The notes under the pieces are model-generated. The model was not told where the DNA came from, did no database searches, and worked only from the letters and a program-made list of their open reading frames with translations. The position numbers and the translations under genes are program-made. Below, in pieces: positions 34,679 through 43,871 of a stretch of DNA of 64,000 nucleotides; the stretch's first letter is position 1; each line of letters opens with the position of its first letter. Origin of the DNA: JBBECE01 sp040881985 (GTDB lineage: Bacteria; Pseudomonadota; Alphaproteobacteria; Rhizobiales; Devosiaceae); NCBI GenBank assembly GCA_040881985.1, contig JBBECE010000013.1:67568-131567 (forward strand). The letters run 5' to 3'.

Positions 34679-35885
34679 GCCAATTGGCCGCGACTGTCTC
34701 CTCTTCTCGACCGCCGACTGGGCCGCTCCCTACTGGACCAACAAGCAGCACACCGCGCGGCTCCTTGCCGGCCGTGGCTGGCGCGTCCTCTATGTGGAAA
34801 GCCCGGGGCTCCGCATGCCCCGTCCCGGCAGTTCGCGCGACTGGTCGCGCCTTGCCCGCCGCCTCGCCTCGGGACTTGCCGGCCTCTTCGGCCACATCCC
34901 CAGTCCCGAGCCAAACATCTTCGTCTATTCCCCGCTCGTCGTGCCGGGCCTCGCCTTGCCGAGGTGGCTTCGCGCCTTCAACCGCTGGAGCCTCGCCACC
35001 CCGCTTCGTCGCTTTGTACGCGCCCGCCGCTTTGACATCCCCGTCGTGTGGACCTATCACCCCTTCATCTTCGATGCGCTCGCCGGCCTTTCGACCGGCC
35101 CGTTGATCTATCACTGCGTCGACGATCTCGCCGCCGTCCCATTCGTTGACGCCCCGGCCATTGAGACCTTTGAGCGCACCCTGCTCGAACGCGCCGATGC
35201 GGTTTTCGCCACCAGCAAACCGCTCGCCGAAAAATGCCGGTCGCTCAATCCGAACACCCACTTTTTGCCGAATGTCGCCGATGCCCGGCATTTTGGCGGC
35301 GCCTTCGAGCCCGGCCCGCTGCCCGCCGATCTCGCCACGATCCCCGCCCCGCGCCTCGGCTATCACGGCGTTCTCAGCGACTACAAACTGGATTTTCCCC
35401 TGCTGCTTGAACTCTTTTCCGCCCGCCCCGACTGGCATCTGGTGCTGATCGGGGAGGAGCGCGAGGGTCAGTCGAACCCCGACCTCGCCCGCCTCGGCGC
35501 CCTGCCGAACGTTTATCGGCTCGGCTACCGCCCCTATGCGGACCTGCCGGCCTATTTGCGCGGCATTCAAGTCGGCTTGCTTCCCTCGGCGCTCAACGCC
35601 TACACCCGCGCCATGTTCCCGATGAAATTTTACGAGTTTCTGGCGGCCGGCATCCCCGTCGCCGCGACCCCGCTGGCCTTCGCCGCCGAGCCGCATCCGG
35701 GCCTCGCGGTCGGGGCCGGCCCAGCCGGCTTCGCCGCCGCCATCGCCCGCCAGCTCGCCCGCGGACGCCTGACCCGCCAGGAGACCCTCGTCGCCGTCGG
35801 CGAGAATACCTGGGGCAAGCGCCTCGACCGGATGCTTGCCCTTGCCGGGCTCGAGTCTGCCGGCCGCGACGAGGCCGCGTCATGA
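34671..35885 (+). CDS. Glycosyltransferase, GT-B fold (GT1/GT4-like)
   Basis: A 404-residue protein from ATG 34671. It begins with CLLFSTADWAAPYWTNKQHT and GWRVLYVESPGLRMP. The donor half shows LIYHCVDDLAAVPF, GYHGVLSDYKLDFPLLLELF, LVLIGEEREGQSN and MFPMKFYEFLAAGIPVAATP. That last segment corresponds to the GT4 E-x7-E region, though only partly conserved. Proteins of this type (TuaH/WfgS-like) are common in exopolysaccharide clusters. The upstream extension to 34515 belongs to the wecB overlap. It overlaps the next gene as ATGA. Confidence 0.86.
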   Translation: MAEPIGRDCLLFSTADWAAPYWTNKQHTARLLAGRGWRVLYVESPGLRMPRPGSSRDWSRLARRLASGLAGLFGHIPSPEPNIFVYSPLVVPGLALPRWLRAFNRWSLATPLRRFVRARRFDIPVVWTYHPFIFDALAGLSTGPLIYHCVDDLAAVPFVDAPAIETFERTLLERADAVFATSKPLAEKCRSLNPNTHFLPNVADARHFGGAFEPGPLPADLATIPAPRLGYHGVLSDYKLDFPLLLELFSARPDWHLVLIGEEREGQSNPDLARLGALPNVYRLGYRPYADLPAYLRGIQVGLLPSALNAYTRAMFPMKFYEFLAAGIPVAATPLAFAAEPHPGLAVGAGPAGFAAAIARQLARGRLTRQETLVAVGENTWGKRLDRMLALAGLESAGRDEAAS

Positions 35886-36850
35886 AGGTGCTGTTCGCGA
35901 CCTACCCAACGGCCTTCCACACCCCGGGCGGCGGCGAGATTCAGCTCCTGGCCTATCGGAAATACCTTGCCGATCCTGGTATCGAGGTCACCCTCTTCGA
36001 TCCTTGGCGCCCCGAATTCCTCGGCCACGATCTCGTCCATTATTTCTCCTGCGTTGGCGGCTCTTATCCCTTCTGCGCCTTCGTCAAGCGCCTCGGCCTG
36101 AAACTTGTCGTTTCCTCGAGTCTCTGGATCACGCCCGAGACCCGCAAGGACTATCCCGAGGGCGAAATCCGTCGCCAACTCTCCCTCGCCGACCGCATCG
36201 TCACCAATTCGGACGCCGAAACCGAAACTCTCGCCGAGGTTTTTGGCCTGCCCCGTGAAAAGTTCGCGACGGTCCTCAATGGCGTCGACCCGTCATTTTT
36301 CGCTCCCACCGATCCAGCCCTCTTCCGCAGCGAGTTCGGCGTCGACGGCCCCTTCCTCCTCAATGTCGCCAATCTCGAGCCGCGCAAGAACCAACTGCGC
36401 CTCGCCGAGGCTATCGCCGGCCTCCCCGGCACCCGCCTTGTCCTCATCGGCGCCGTCCGCGATCCCGACTATGCCAAAGCCGTCCTCGCCGCCGGCGGCA
36501 AGAGTCTCTCCCATCTCGGAACTCTCGCCCATGACTCCCGTCCCCTGCGTTCGGCCTATGCGGCGGCGCGCCTCTTCGTCCTGCCGAGCCTGCTCGAAAC
36601 CCCCGGCCTCGCCGCGCTTGAAGCCGCCGCCCAAGGTGCCCCGCTCCTCGTCACTGAAGTTGGCTCGACCCGCGACTATTTCGGCGCCGCCGCGACCTAT
36701 GTCGATCCGCACTCGACGGCCTCGATCCGCGCCGGCATCGAAGCCGCGCTCGCCTCTCCGGCCCGCGGCAGTTTCCGCCCGCTCGTCTGGCCCGAAGCCA
36801 TCGCCCCGCTCTCCGCCATCTATCGCGGCGCCTTGGAACAGGGGCGCTAA
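35882..36850 (+). CDS. Glycosyltransferase family 4 protein
   Basis: A 322-residue enzyme. It starts MKVLFATYPTAFHTPGGGEI with the N-terminal glycine-rich loop. The C-terminal Rossmann half has VLNGVDPSFFAPTDPALF, LLNVANLEPRKNQLRLAEAI and RLFVLPSLLETPGLAALEAA, which carries the E-x7-E motif. The lengths fit a compact GT4. It is part of a coupled run of glycosyltransferases. Downstream 150 bases contain no convincing gene. Confidence 0.91.
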   Translation: MKVLFATYPTAFHTPGGGEIQLLAYRKYLADPGIEVTLFDPWRPEFLGHDLVHYFSCVGGSYPFCAFVKRLGLKLVVSSSLWITPETRKDYPEGEIRRQLSLADRIVTNSDAETETLAEVFGLPREKFATVLNGVDPSFFAPTDPALFRSEFGVDGPFLLNVANLEPRKNQLRLAEAIAGLPGTRLVLIGAVRDPDYAKAVLAAGGKSLSHLGTLAHDSRPLRSAYAAARLFVLPSLLETPGLAALEAAAQGAPLLVTEVGSTRDYFGAAATYVDPHSTASIRAGIEAALASPARGSFRPLVWPEAIAPLSAIYRGALEQGR

Positions 36851-37000
36851 TCGCATGGACTCCTCGCCCCTCGCCCTGCTAAACTCGCCGCGAATTGTCC
36901 TACAACCTATTGTTGTTGCTCATTTTATTGAGTTCCCTCGCAGCGGCGGACGCATGGTTGATCCGCTATCTCTTCCCTCCGCCGCCGGAGGCCCGGCCCG

Positions 37001-39157
37001 ATGACCGGCCCCTCCTCCATGGACATCGGGGTCGTCATCCCGATCCTCTCCAAATACGGCGGTGCCGAGCGCTATCTGATCGAGTGCCTGCGTCGCTGGC
37101 AGGAGCGGCACGACATCACTCTCTACTCGGCTCATGTCAACGACGCGCTCCTCGCCGAGCATGGGGTCACCGATCGGGTAAAACGCTCGGCGCTGACCGG
37201 AAGGTTCCCCGGCGACCACGCATTCTTCCTCAACGCCCTGCTGCTGCCGAAAATCTGGCGCTCCGAAATCGGCCGGCACGACATCTACCATACCCATCTC
37301 TGGCCGACCCACATGGTCGACCTGCATCCGATGGTCTGGTTCCCGCACGAGCCGCTGCGCCTGCTCCATGACCTGCGCTACGAGCAAAACGTCGTCGAGG
37401 TCGGCAAGCAGGTCGCCCACCAGATTCACGTCTATCCGAAATACCATTACGACCGGCTTGGCGACGGCGTGTTCGAGGCGACGCTCAACGCCATCGACGC
37501 CGCCGAAAAATCGGCGCGCCCCGAGTGCATCGTCGCCAATTCGCGTTACACCGCGGCCTATCTCGAAAATGTCTACGGCGTCCCCGTCAAGGACGTCGTT
37601 TATCCCGGCATCGAGATGGACGATTTCATCGACCTGCCGACCGACCCGAACCTCTTCGTCACCGTCGGCCAGCTCTGGCCGCACAAGCGCATCGCCCTGC
37701 TGATCGAAGCGATCGCGCTCACCGACAACACCCAGCTCATCGTCATCGGCACCGGCCCGGAAGCCGACCGCCTGCGGAATCTTTCGCGGGTTCTCGGGGT
37801 CGACAATCGCGTCTTCTTCCTCTCCGGCCTGACCAATCGCGAACTGAGACTGGTGCTGGCCCGCGCCTGCGCCTTCTTGTTCGCGGCGATCCGCGAACCC
37901 TTCGGCATCGTTGTCCTCGAAGCCATGGCCGCCGGCAAGCCGGTGATCGCGGTCGACGAAGGCGGATTCGTCGAGGTCACGACGGCCAAATCGACGTTTC
38001 TGGTGCCGCCCTTTCCTTCCGCCTTCGCCGAGAAGATTTCGCTTCTGCAGCGCGATCCGGCCCTCGCTAGACGTATGGGTGAGGCCGGGCGCAAGCTCGC
38101 CCCCGCCTACTCCTGGAACAAGTCCGCCAGCCAGCTCGAATCGATCCTCGCCGGAACGCTGCGGGACGCGGAGGCGCGCCGCCCCGCGGCAAAACGCGAG
38201 ATCGCCCGCCGGCCGCTGGTCGGCATCCAGTATTATCTCTGGTACGGCGACGGCTTCGGGGAGGCGCACTGGAACGACAATCCGGCGTTCGGCTACGTCT
38301 CCGACAAGCCGCTTCTCGGCTACTACGCCTCCTCGCGCGGCCGCACCATCGACTATCACATCGACCTATTTGAACAGATGGGGCTCGATTTCGTCGCCCT
38401 CAACCTGCATGTCGACGAGAACGGCCCGAACGGGCTCGAGACCGTCGCCATCCAGCACGTCTTCGATGTCGCCCGGCGGCGCGGCACGGCCATTCGTTTC
38501 GCCGTCCAGATTTGCCCTTACGGCCGCAGCGTCCCCGACGCCGTCAACATCGTATCTGTCCTCGAAAGACTTTATGCCCGCGACCCCCTGAGCTTCCGGT
38601 ATGAAGGCAAGCCGGTGCTGTTCTGGTTCTGGTCGAGCGCGCTCGACGGCGACAAAGCCGCGCTGGCCGCGCTGGCCGAGGCCGCCAGGGGATTCACCAA
38701 TATTGCCCTCAGCCTGCGCTTGCCCGGAGGCGCCGAAGAAGCCAGACATACCTTCGGCTTCTTCTCCGGGTTCGCGCCCTATTCTCCGCTCGAGCTCGCC
38801 GAAGAGAAGAACTGGGAGCACGTCTGGCAGACCGCCTATGCCCAGGCCAAACGCGCCGGCATGGGCGTGCGCCTTGCCACCATTTCTCCCGGCTACGACG
38901 ACGCCGCCATGCCCGACAGCCGCCGCGAGGGCAACCCGTACCGCACCGTCGCGCGCCGCGACGGCGAGACCTATCGGCGCGGCATGACCTTCGTCGAAAG
39001 CCTCGAGATGGCGCCGCACCTCGTCATGATTACGACCTTCAACGAATTCCACGAGAACAGCCACATCGAGCCGACCCTTTCCATTGGCCGGCGCTACCTC
39101 GACCTAACCGCCGAATTCGTCGCCCGTCTCAGGGACCTTCATGGATCGGCGAAATGA
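37001..39157 (+). CDS. Fusion of GT4 glycosyltransferase and GH99/WbsX-like domain
   Basis: A 718-residue two-domain protein. Residues about 1-390 are a GT4 enzyme: DIGVVIPILSKYGGAERYLI, ECIVANSRYTAAYL, LFVTVGQLWPHKRIALLIEA and REPFGIVVLEAMAAGKPVIA. Residues from about 402 resemble the WbsX/GH99-like family: VGIQYYLWYGDGFGEAHWND, MGLDFVALNLHVDENG and, near residue 675, ITTFNEFHENSHIEPT. The last matches the N-E-x-x-E catalytic-loop pattern typical of GH99/GH71-like domains. That family includes endo-mannanases and glycosyltransferase-associated WbsX proteins. ATG 37019 is an alternative start. The stop overlaps the next start (ATGA). Confidence 0.85.
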   Translation: MTGPSSMDIGVVIPILSKYGGAERYLIECLRRWQERHDITLYSAHVNDALLAEHGVTDRVKRSALTGRFPGDHAFFLNALLLPKIWRSEIGRHDIYHTHLWPTHMVDLHPMVWFPHEPLRLLHDLRYEQNVVEVGKQVAHQIHVYPKYHYDRLGDGVFEATLNAIDAAEKSARPECIVANSRYTAAYLENVYGVPVKDVVYPGIEMDDFIDLPTDPNLFVTVGQLWPHKRIALLIEAIALTDNTQLIVIGTGPEADRLRNLSRVLGVDNRVFFLSGLTNRELRLVLARACAFLFAAIREPFGIVVLEAMAAGKPVIAVDEGGFVEVTTAKSTFLVPPFPSAFAEKISLLQRDPALARRMGEAGRKLAPAYSWNKSASQLESILAGTLRDAEARRPAAKREIARRPLVGIQYYLWYGDGFGEAHWNDNPAFGYVSDKPLLGYYASSRGRTIDYHIDLFEQMGLDFVALNLHVDENGPNGLETVAIQHVFDVARRRGTAIRFAVQICPYGRSVPDAVNIVSVLERLYARDPLSFRYEGKPVLFWFWSSALDGDKAALAALAEAARGFTNIALSLRLPGGAEEARHTFGFFSGFAPYSPLELAEEKNWEHVWQTAYAQAKRAGMGVRLATISPGYDDAAMPDSRREGNPYRTVARRDGETYRRGMTFVESLEMAPHLVMITTFNEFHENSHIEPTLSIGRRYLDLTAEFVARLRDLHGSAK

Positions 39158-40713
39158 GCCCCGCCCCGCTTCGGCCATTCGCGCTCTTTGACCGGCCCGA
39201 GATCAACCTCGGCAAGGGCGGCAAGTTTGCCGTCAGCCTCTCGCCCGAGCTTGCCGCCGCCGACGTCTCTCCTGTCATCGACATTTACGACCTCGAGAAC
39301 CTCACTCATCCGGGCGGCCATCTCGGCTGGTGGAAATTCTCCAGCGAGGCGCTCGGGACGTCGGCCACGGGCCGCATCGATTTTGTCGGGGGCCGGACGA
39401 CGCTCGACGTCGACGGCCTAACCCCGATCGCCAGCTGGCGGAACCCCTCCCCGGTTCGCTGCCGCGGCCTCGCCGTCAGCCTCGTGCTGCGCGCCAACAC
39501 CACCAACGCCATTGTTCACATGGATCGCGCGCCCGCCTTCGGCACCGAAGCCGACGCCAGGCGGTTTCGCGCCGACTGGAGCCGGAACTATGCGTCGCCT
39601 CGCTTTGCCGCGCCCGGCTACGTGGCCCCGGCCGGCGCGACCGTCCACATCGCCGCGCCCAACATTTTCAGGCGCGACGCGGTCGGCGTGCTTTGCCTCG
39701 ATATCTTTCGGATGCTGCGCCAGAACGGCATCGCCGCCGAGATTTACGCCGATAACTACAATCTCGAAATGAACGACGTTGTCCGCCGCCTCGACGCCCT
39801 GCCCTCCCGCACCGGGCCGACCGACCAGATTCTCTACTTCGCCTCGACCCACGATCCGCATCTCGATGCGGTGCTCGCCGCGCCCTGCCGCCGCCGGATC
39901 GCCTTTTTCCACGGCATCACCGATCCGCTGCTGCTGCGCGTCTTCAACCCCGAGTTGAGCGCCGTCTGCGAACGGGCGCTGGTGCAGTTGCCGCGCTTCG
40001 CCGAATTCGACGCCCTCGCCGCCAACTCTCGCGCTATGGCGCGCCAGCTCGTCACGAGCTTCGGCGACCAGCCGAAGTGGCGAGCGGTCGATGTCGCGGT
40101 GATTGCGCCGAAACTCATCGCCGGCCTCCCGCCCCCGCCCGCCGTCCCGAAACCGGTTGCGCGCGGTGCCAGGTTCCTGACCGTCGGACGGGTGAAGAGC
40201 CACAAGAAACTCGAGGACGTGCTGGCGCTCTTCGCCGCCTATTTGAAGCTCGACCCCGACGCCGAGTGCTGGATCGTCGGCGGCGATCCCGACAAGCCCT
40301 ATCGCGACTATCTCGACTGGGTCGAGCGGGTCGACCTCTCGCTCCCCAAGGGCAAGGTCAAGTGGCTCGGCAGCATCAACGAGGCCGAACTCGCCAAACG
40401 CTATGCCGGGGCGAGCGCCTATGTATCGATGAGCGAGCACGAGGGGTTTTGCCTGCCGCTTCTCGAGGCCATGCTGCAGGGCCTGCCAGTCTTCGCTTAC
40501 GCGATCGAGGCGGTGCTGGAGACCCTCGGCGGCGCCGGCGTCTCGTTCGAAAAGAAAGAATTTCCCCACCTCGCGGCTTCGATCCATGCGCGGCTCGGCG
40601 ATCCCGCCCGGCTCGCCGGGTTGGTCGAGCGGCAATATGCCCATGCATGCGCCATGGCCGCGACCATGGACGGAAGCGGTTTCCTGGAGCTACTCGCTCC
40701 CGCCCGGCTTTGA
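39154..40713 (+). CDS. Glycosyltransferase family 4 protein with N-terminal extra domain
   Basis: A 519-residue protein. The first 150 residues are not a GT4 half. They are beta-rich (INLGKGGKFAVSLSPELAAA; GHLGWWKFSSEALGTSATGR) and might be a glycan-associated domain. After them a GT-B fold starts at VHIAAPNIFRRDAVGVLCLD and continues with KKLEDVLALFAAYLKLDPDA, WIVGGDPDKPYRDYLDW and MSEHEGFCLPLLEAMLQGLP, which carries the E-x7-E motif. It is the last gene of the plus-strand operon, and its 3' end overlaps the convergent ABC ATPase gene by 24 bases. The extra domain is unidentified. Confidence 0.85.
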   Translation: MSPAPLRPFALFDRPEINLGKGGKFAVSLSPELAAADVSPVIDIYDLENLTHPGGHLGWWKFSSEALGTSATGRIDFVGGRTTLDVDGLTPIASWRNPSPVRCRGLAVSLVLRANTTNAIVHMDRAPAFGTEADARRFRADWSRNYASPRFAAPGYVAPAGATVHIAAPNIFRRDAVGVLCLDIFRMLRQNGIAAEIYADNYNLEMNDVVRRLDALPSRTGPTDQILYFASTHDPHLDAVLAAPCRRRIAFFHGITDPLLLRVFNPELSAVCERALVQLPRFAEFDALAANSRAMARQLVTSFGDQPKWRAVDVAVIAPKLIAGLPPPPAVPKPVARGARFLTVGRVKSHKKLEDVLALFAAYLKLDPDAECWIVGGDPDKPYRDYLDWVERVDLSLPKGKVKWLGSINEAELAKRYAGASAYVSMSEHEGFCLPLLEAMLQGLPVFAYAIEAVLETLGGAGVSFEKKEFPHLAASIHARLGDPARLAGLVERQYAHACAMAATMDGSGFLELLAPARL

Positions 40714-41487
40714 AGGCGCTGGAGGGGGCGTCCGCGTCCTGACGGCGGCCTCCGCCAGGGCGTCGCGCACTGTGCCGCGCCCGGTAAACTCGACCAGTCT
40801 GCCGTGTTCGAGCCGCAGCACCCGGTTGCAGAAGCGCTCAACCAGCACCTTGTCGTGGGAGGCGAGCAACAGAATTCCGACCCGCTCGACAACCGCGCCG
40901 AGCCGGTCTTGCATCTTGTCGAAGAAAATCCCGTCGCCGGCCCCGATGCCTTCGTCGAGCAGCAATATGTCCGGCCGGATGGAGGTCGAAATGCCGAACG
41001 CCAGCCGGGCAAACATGCCGGCCGAATAGGTTCGAAGCGGCAGGTCGAGATAGTCGCCGAGCTCGGTGAAGGATCTTATGTCCTCGATCCGCTCCTCGAT
41101 CTCGGCCCGCTTCATCCCGAGAATGTAGCCGCGCAGATAGATGTTCTCGATGCCGGTCGCATCGGGGTCGAGCCCGGCCGCCGGGTCGAGCAGCGCCCCG
41201 ACCTTGCCCCTGATCGCGATCGACCCCCCAGTCGGCTTGTAGATGCCCGCCAGCGCCTTCAAGAGCGTCGATTTGCCCGCCCCGTTGTGCCCGACAATGC
41301 CGACCCGGTCGCCATGCTCGACCTCGAGGCTCACCTCGTCGAGCGCCCTCACCGTGATCGTGTCGTCCGCCCCCGGCACCAGCCGCCCGCCGGTCGCCTG
41401 CTTGACGATCTGCTTTTTCAGTGACCGCGAATTCGCCCCGTAGATCCGGAACGTCACCGAAAGGCGTTCGGTCGAAATGTGCGGCAC
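40690..41487 (-). CDS. Polysaccharide ABC exporter ATP-binding protein (Wzt/KpsT type)
   Basis: A 265-residue ABC ATPase from GTG 41487. Walker A is GIVGHNGAGKSTLLKALAG, the signature is TYSAGMFARLAFGIS and Walker B is ILLLDEGIGAGDGIFFDKM, followed by LLASHDKVLVERFCNR. The N-terminal stretch of SVTFRIYGANSRSLKKQIVK is typical of the Wzt/KpsT subfamily. Export of finished polysaccharide across the inner membrane is the expected job with the permease next to it. It lacks the long C-terminal carbohydrate-binding domain found in some Wzt proteins. It is the second gene after the permease. Confidence 0.94.
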   Translation of the reverse strand: MPHISTERLSVTFRIYGANSRSLKKQIVKQATGGRLVPGADDTITVRALDEVSLEVEHGDRVGIVGHNGAGKSTLLKALAGIYKPTGGSIAIRGKVGALLDPAAGLDPDATGIENIYLRGYILGMKRAEIEERIEDIRSFTELGDYLDLPLRTYSAGMFARLAFGISTSIRPDILLLDEGIGAGDGIFFDKMQDRLGAVVERVGILLLASHDKVLVERFCNRVLRLEHGRLVEFTGRGTVRDALAEAAVRTRTPPPAPSKPGGSE

Positions 41488-41495
41488 GGCGCCCC

Positions 41496-42356
41496 TCACA
41501 CCCAATAGGGAATGCGCGGATAGGCGCGCCGATAGAGCAGCGCCGTCAGCCATCCCCCGACCAGCGCCATCCCCACCGCCACCGCCCACGAGACCATGCC
41601 CGGCGCCTGACCGAGGAGCGGCGCCCGCACCACTTCGAGCAGATGATAGGCCGGATTGAGCAGAACGAAGATCGGCCGGTCGGGAAACTGGCTGATCGAC
41701 CAGAAGATCGGGGTCACAAAGAAGACCACCTGCAGCGCATTCGAGATGAGCTGCGGAATGTCGCGGAACCGGGTCGACAGAATCGCCGCCATCAGCGACA
41801 TCCAGGCGAGGTTGACGGTGAACAGAATGAGCCCCGGGATCGCCAGCAGGAACGCCGGGTTGACCGAATGGATGGCGATCGCGAACACCACCGCATAGAT
41901 GACCATGTTGTGCGCCCAGACGATCAGGTTGCGCGCCAGCATCCGGTAGAAATGCACGCTCAGGGGCATCGGCACGTTGCGTACATAGCCCTCGGCCGCG
42001 ATGAAAGTCAGGCACCCCTCGTTAATTGTCGTGGCCAGCAGATTCCAGAAGATCAGCCCGACGGCGAGATAGGGGAGGAAATCCTCGACCTCCTCGGCGA
42101 AGATCGCCCCGAACACCAGCGCCAAAGCGCCGACCATCACCCCCATCGAGAGGGTGATCCAGAACGGCCCGAGCATCGACCGGCGAAACCGCTGCCGGAT
42201 GTCGTGCAGCGCGAAGTTCCACCACATCTCATGGTGCCGCGCCCCCTCGACGAGGTCGGCGATCGCCATTTCGGGCACCCGGTCGGCGCTGATTGTGGCG
42301 CTGACCTCTCCGGTCGCGGCGCCGTCGGGTCGGTTGGCGGCCCTGCTGCTTGTCAT
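41496..42356 (-). CDS. Polysaccharide ABC exporter permease (Wzm/KpsM type)
   Basis: A 286-residue membrane protein with about six hydrophobic segments. The ABC-2 family hallmark is HDIRQRFRRSMLGPFWITLS before the first helix, and PIFWSISQFPDRPIFVLLNP is the typical periplasmic/helix segment. It would form the exporter with the ATPase encoded eight bases downstream. ATG 42356 is chosen, with GTG 42362 as alternative. An ABC exporter in the locus indicates chains finished in the cytoplasm before export, rather than the Wzy route. Confidence 0.94.
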   Translation of the reverse strand: MTSSRAANRPDGAATGEVSATISADRVPEMAIADLVEGARHHEMWWNFALHDIRQRFRRSMLGPFWITLSMGVMVGALALVFGAIFAEEVEDFLPYLAVGLIFWNLLATTINEGCLTFIAAEGYVRNVPMPLSVHFYRMLARNLIVWAHNMVIYAVVFAIAIHSVNPAFLLAIPGLILFTVNLAWMSLMAAILSTRFRDIPQLISNALQVVFFVTPIFWSISQFPDRPIFVLLNPAYHLLEVVRAPLLGQAPGMVSWAVAVGMALVGGWLTALLYRRAYPRIPYWV

Positions 42357-42600
42357 GGGCACTCCCCCGGGCGGCGTCCGGCCACCGCGTCAGATCAACC
42401 TCACGGTGGGGTCTCAATATCGGCAAGCGCGCGCCCGCTCAAGGCCGATCCGGCTCCGGCCCTTCTCGCCCGCCTCTGGCGAGTCCATGCAAAGGCCCGC
42501 CGGAAAGGCGGCGGTGAGTACGGGGTCTTTCGACCGGCGCGAGCGTTCGCTATGCTGGCGTAATTACTTTTGCGATTTCAGGAGTCGGCTTGAGGGCGCT

Positions 42601-43362
42601 ATGAACTATATTCTGGCACTCGCCAGAGAGGCCATTTTTCAACCTCGCGCCTTTGGGGCGAGGGTGGTTCGTCGCGCCCGGCGCGAATTATTCCGACCGC
42701 CCGTCGACGCGATCCATTGGTTCCACTCGATCGATTTGCTCGGCGGCGGCGTCACTCCGGGCGTCATGAAGCTCGATAGGCTGCAGGACATCGCCACCCG
42801 AGTTTTCAAATATCCCGTCGCCGGGAAGACGGTTCTCGACATCGGCGCATGGGACGGCTTCTTTTCTTTCGAGGCGGAACGGCTCGGTGCGGCCGATGTC
42901 CTGTCGACCGATTCGTTCTGCTGGGGCGGTCCCGGCTGGGGCACGAAGGCCGGATTCAACTTCGCGCACCGCGCCCGCAAATCCCGCATTCGCAGCCACG
43001 AGGTCGACCTTTACGAAATGGATCCTGCGCGGCTCGGGCAGTTCGACGTCGTGCTATTCCTCGGCGTTCTCTACCACCTGACCGACCCGCTCGGCGGGCT
43101 GAAAAGGGCTGCGGCCTTGGCGCGGAATCACATCGTCGTCGAGACGGTCACCAATCAGAATGACGCGCCGTTTCCCGCGATGCAATACGCACCGGGATTC
43201 CGCGACGACGCCACGAACTTTTGGATTCCAAATGTCGCCTGCGTTGAGGCAATGCTGCGCACATTCGGCTTTTCGCAATTCGACATTCTGCTGAACCCGA
43301 CCACGCAAGGGTTCGAGCGGCACATATTTCACGCGTGGCGTCAGGGGAATGTGACGACATAG
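42601..43362 (+). CDS. SAM-dependent methyltransferase, CmoB/DUF1698-like
   Basis: A 253-residue methyltransferase. The SAM-binding motif is KTVLDIGAWDGFFSFEAERL near residue 79, with VLSTDSFCWGGPGWGTKAGF as the acidic-turn region, and FDVVLFLGVLYHLTDPLGGL as motif III. The pattern matches the CmoB/DUF1698-like group, members of which occur as sugar methyltransferases in polysaccharide clusters. ATG 42601 is preferred, as the longer frame upstream is antisense to the ABC permease. Methylation of the glycan or lipid carrier is plausible; the target is unknown. Confidence 0.87.
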   Translation: MNYILALAREAIFQPRAFGARVVRRARRELFRPPVDAIHWFHSIDLLGGGVTPGVMKLDRLQDIATRVFKYPVAGKTVLDIGAWDGFFSFEAERLGAADVLSTDSFCWGGPGWGTKAGFNFAHRARKSRIRSHEVDLYEMDPARLGQFDVVLFLGVLYHLTDPLGGLKRAAALARNHIVVETVTNQNDAPFPAMQYAPGFRDDATNFWIPNVACVEAMLRTFGFSQFDILLNPTTQGFERHIFHAWRQGNVTT

Positions 43363-43439
43363 TCGAGATCGAAATCGATCGCCGTTTTGTAATAGATCTC
43401 GAAGAATCTCCGGGCCACACCCCGCCGACCGCCCCTACC

Positions 43440-43853
43440 TTATCGATAGCGCCGCCATGACGCAGCTCGTTGCCCCATGATCGACGGTGATCGAGCGCTC
43501 GGTCTGCAGCGCCGCGAAGTTCCGGTGCGCGGCGCAGGAGCGCCGGCCAGCCGCGCCGCTAGCCAGTCGGCGCGCAACCCCTGCGTATGGATCACGTCCG
43601 GCGCCGCCTCGCGCATCACGCCGGCCAGCGCGGCCCGTCCTCCGCGGAAGCTCGTGGTCCGCGATAGGCCGAGCGCCCGGATGGGCACCCCTAGCGCCTC
43701 GAAGTCGGCGCGCCGGGTGTCCGCTGGCTCCGCCGAGAGCGTCGCCACTGCGGGCGTAAACCGACGCCGATCGAGATTCCGGACAAGGTTATGGAGCTGG
43801 TTCGTCGGCCCAGACCGCTTGAGAGTCGAACCCACGTAGAGGACTTTCAGCAA
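43440..43853 (-). pseudogene. Truncated GT4 glycosyltransferase
   Basis: From ATG 43853 the frame is a good GT4 N-terminus: MLKVLYVGSTLKRSGPTNQL, then FEALGVPIRALGLSRT and DVIHTQGLRADWLAARLAG. After about residue 107 the translation turns into arginine-rich non-GT sequence. In the +1 frame the same DNA reads ITVDHGATSCVMAALSI before a stop, which may be the 3' end of another gene. The donor-binding half is absent. It lies 18 bases downstream of the WecA-like gene, so it was probably the second gene of that operon. Confidence 0.7.
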
Positions 43854-43871
43854 CCGCTCCTCCCGCGCTGC

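Noticed and set aside
36895..37020. Short frame from TTG 36895 with a signal-peptide-like start (SYNLLLLLILLSSLAAADAW)
   Set aside because: Its only continuation runs through the next glycosyltransferase in another frame. The hydrophobic start is suggestive, but no stop-bounded small protein results.
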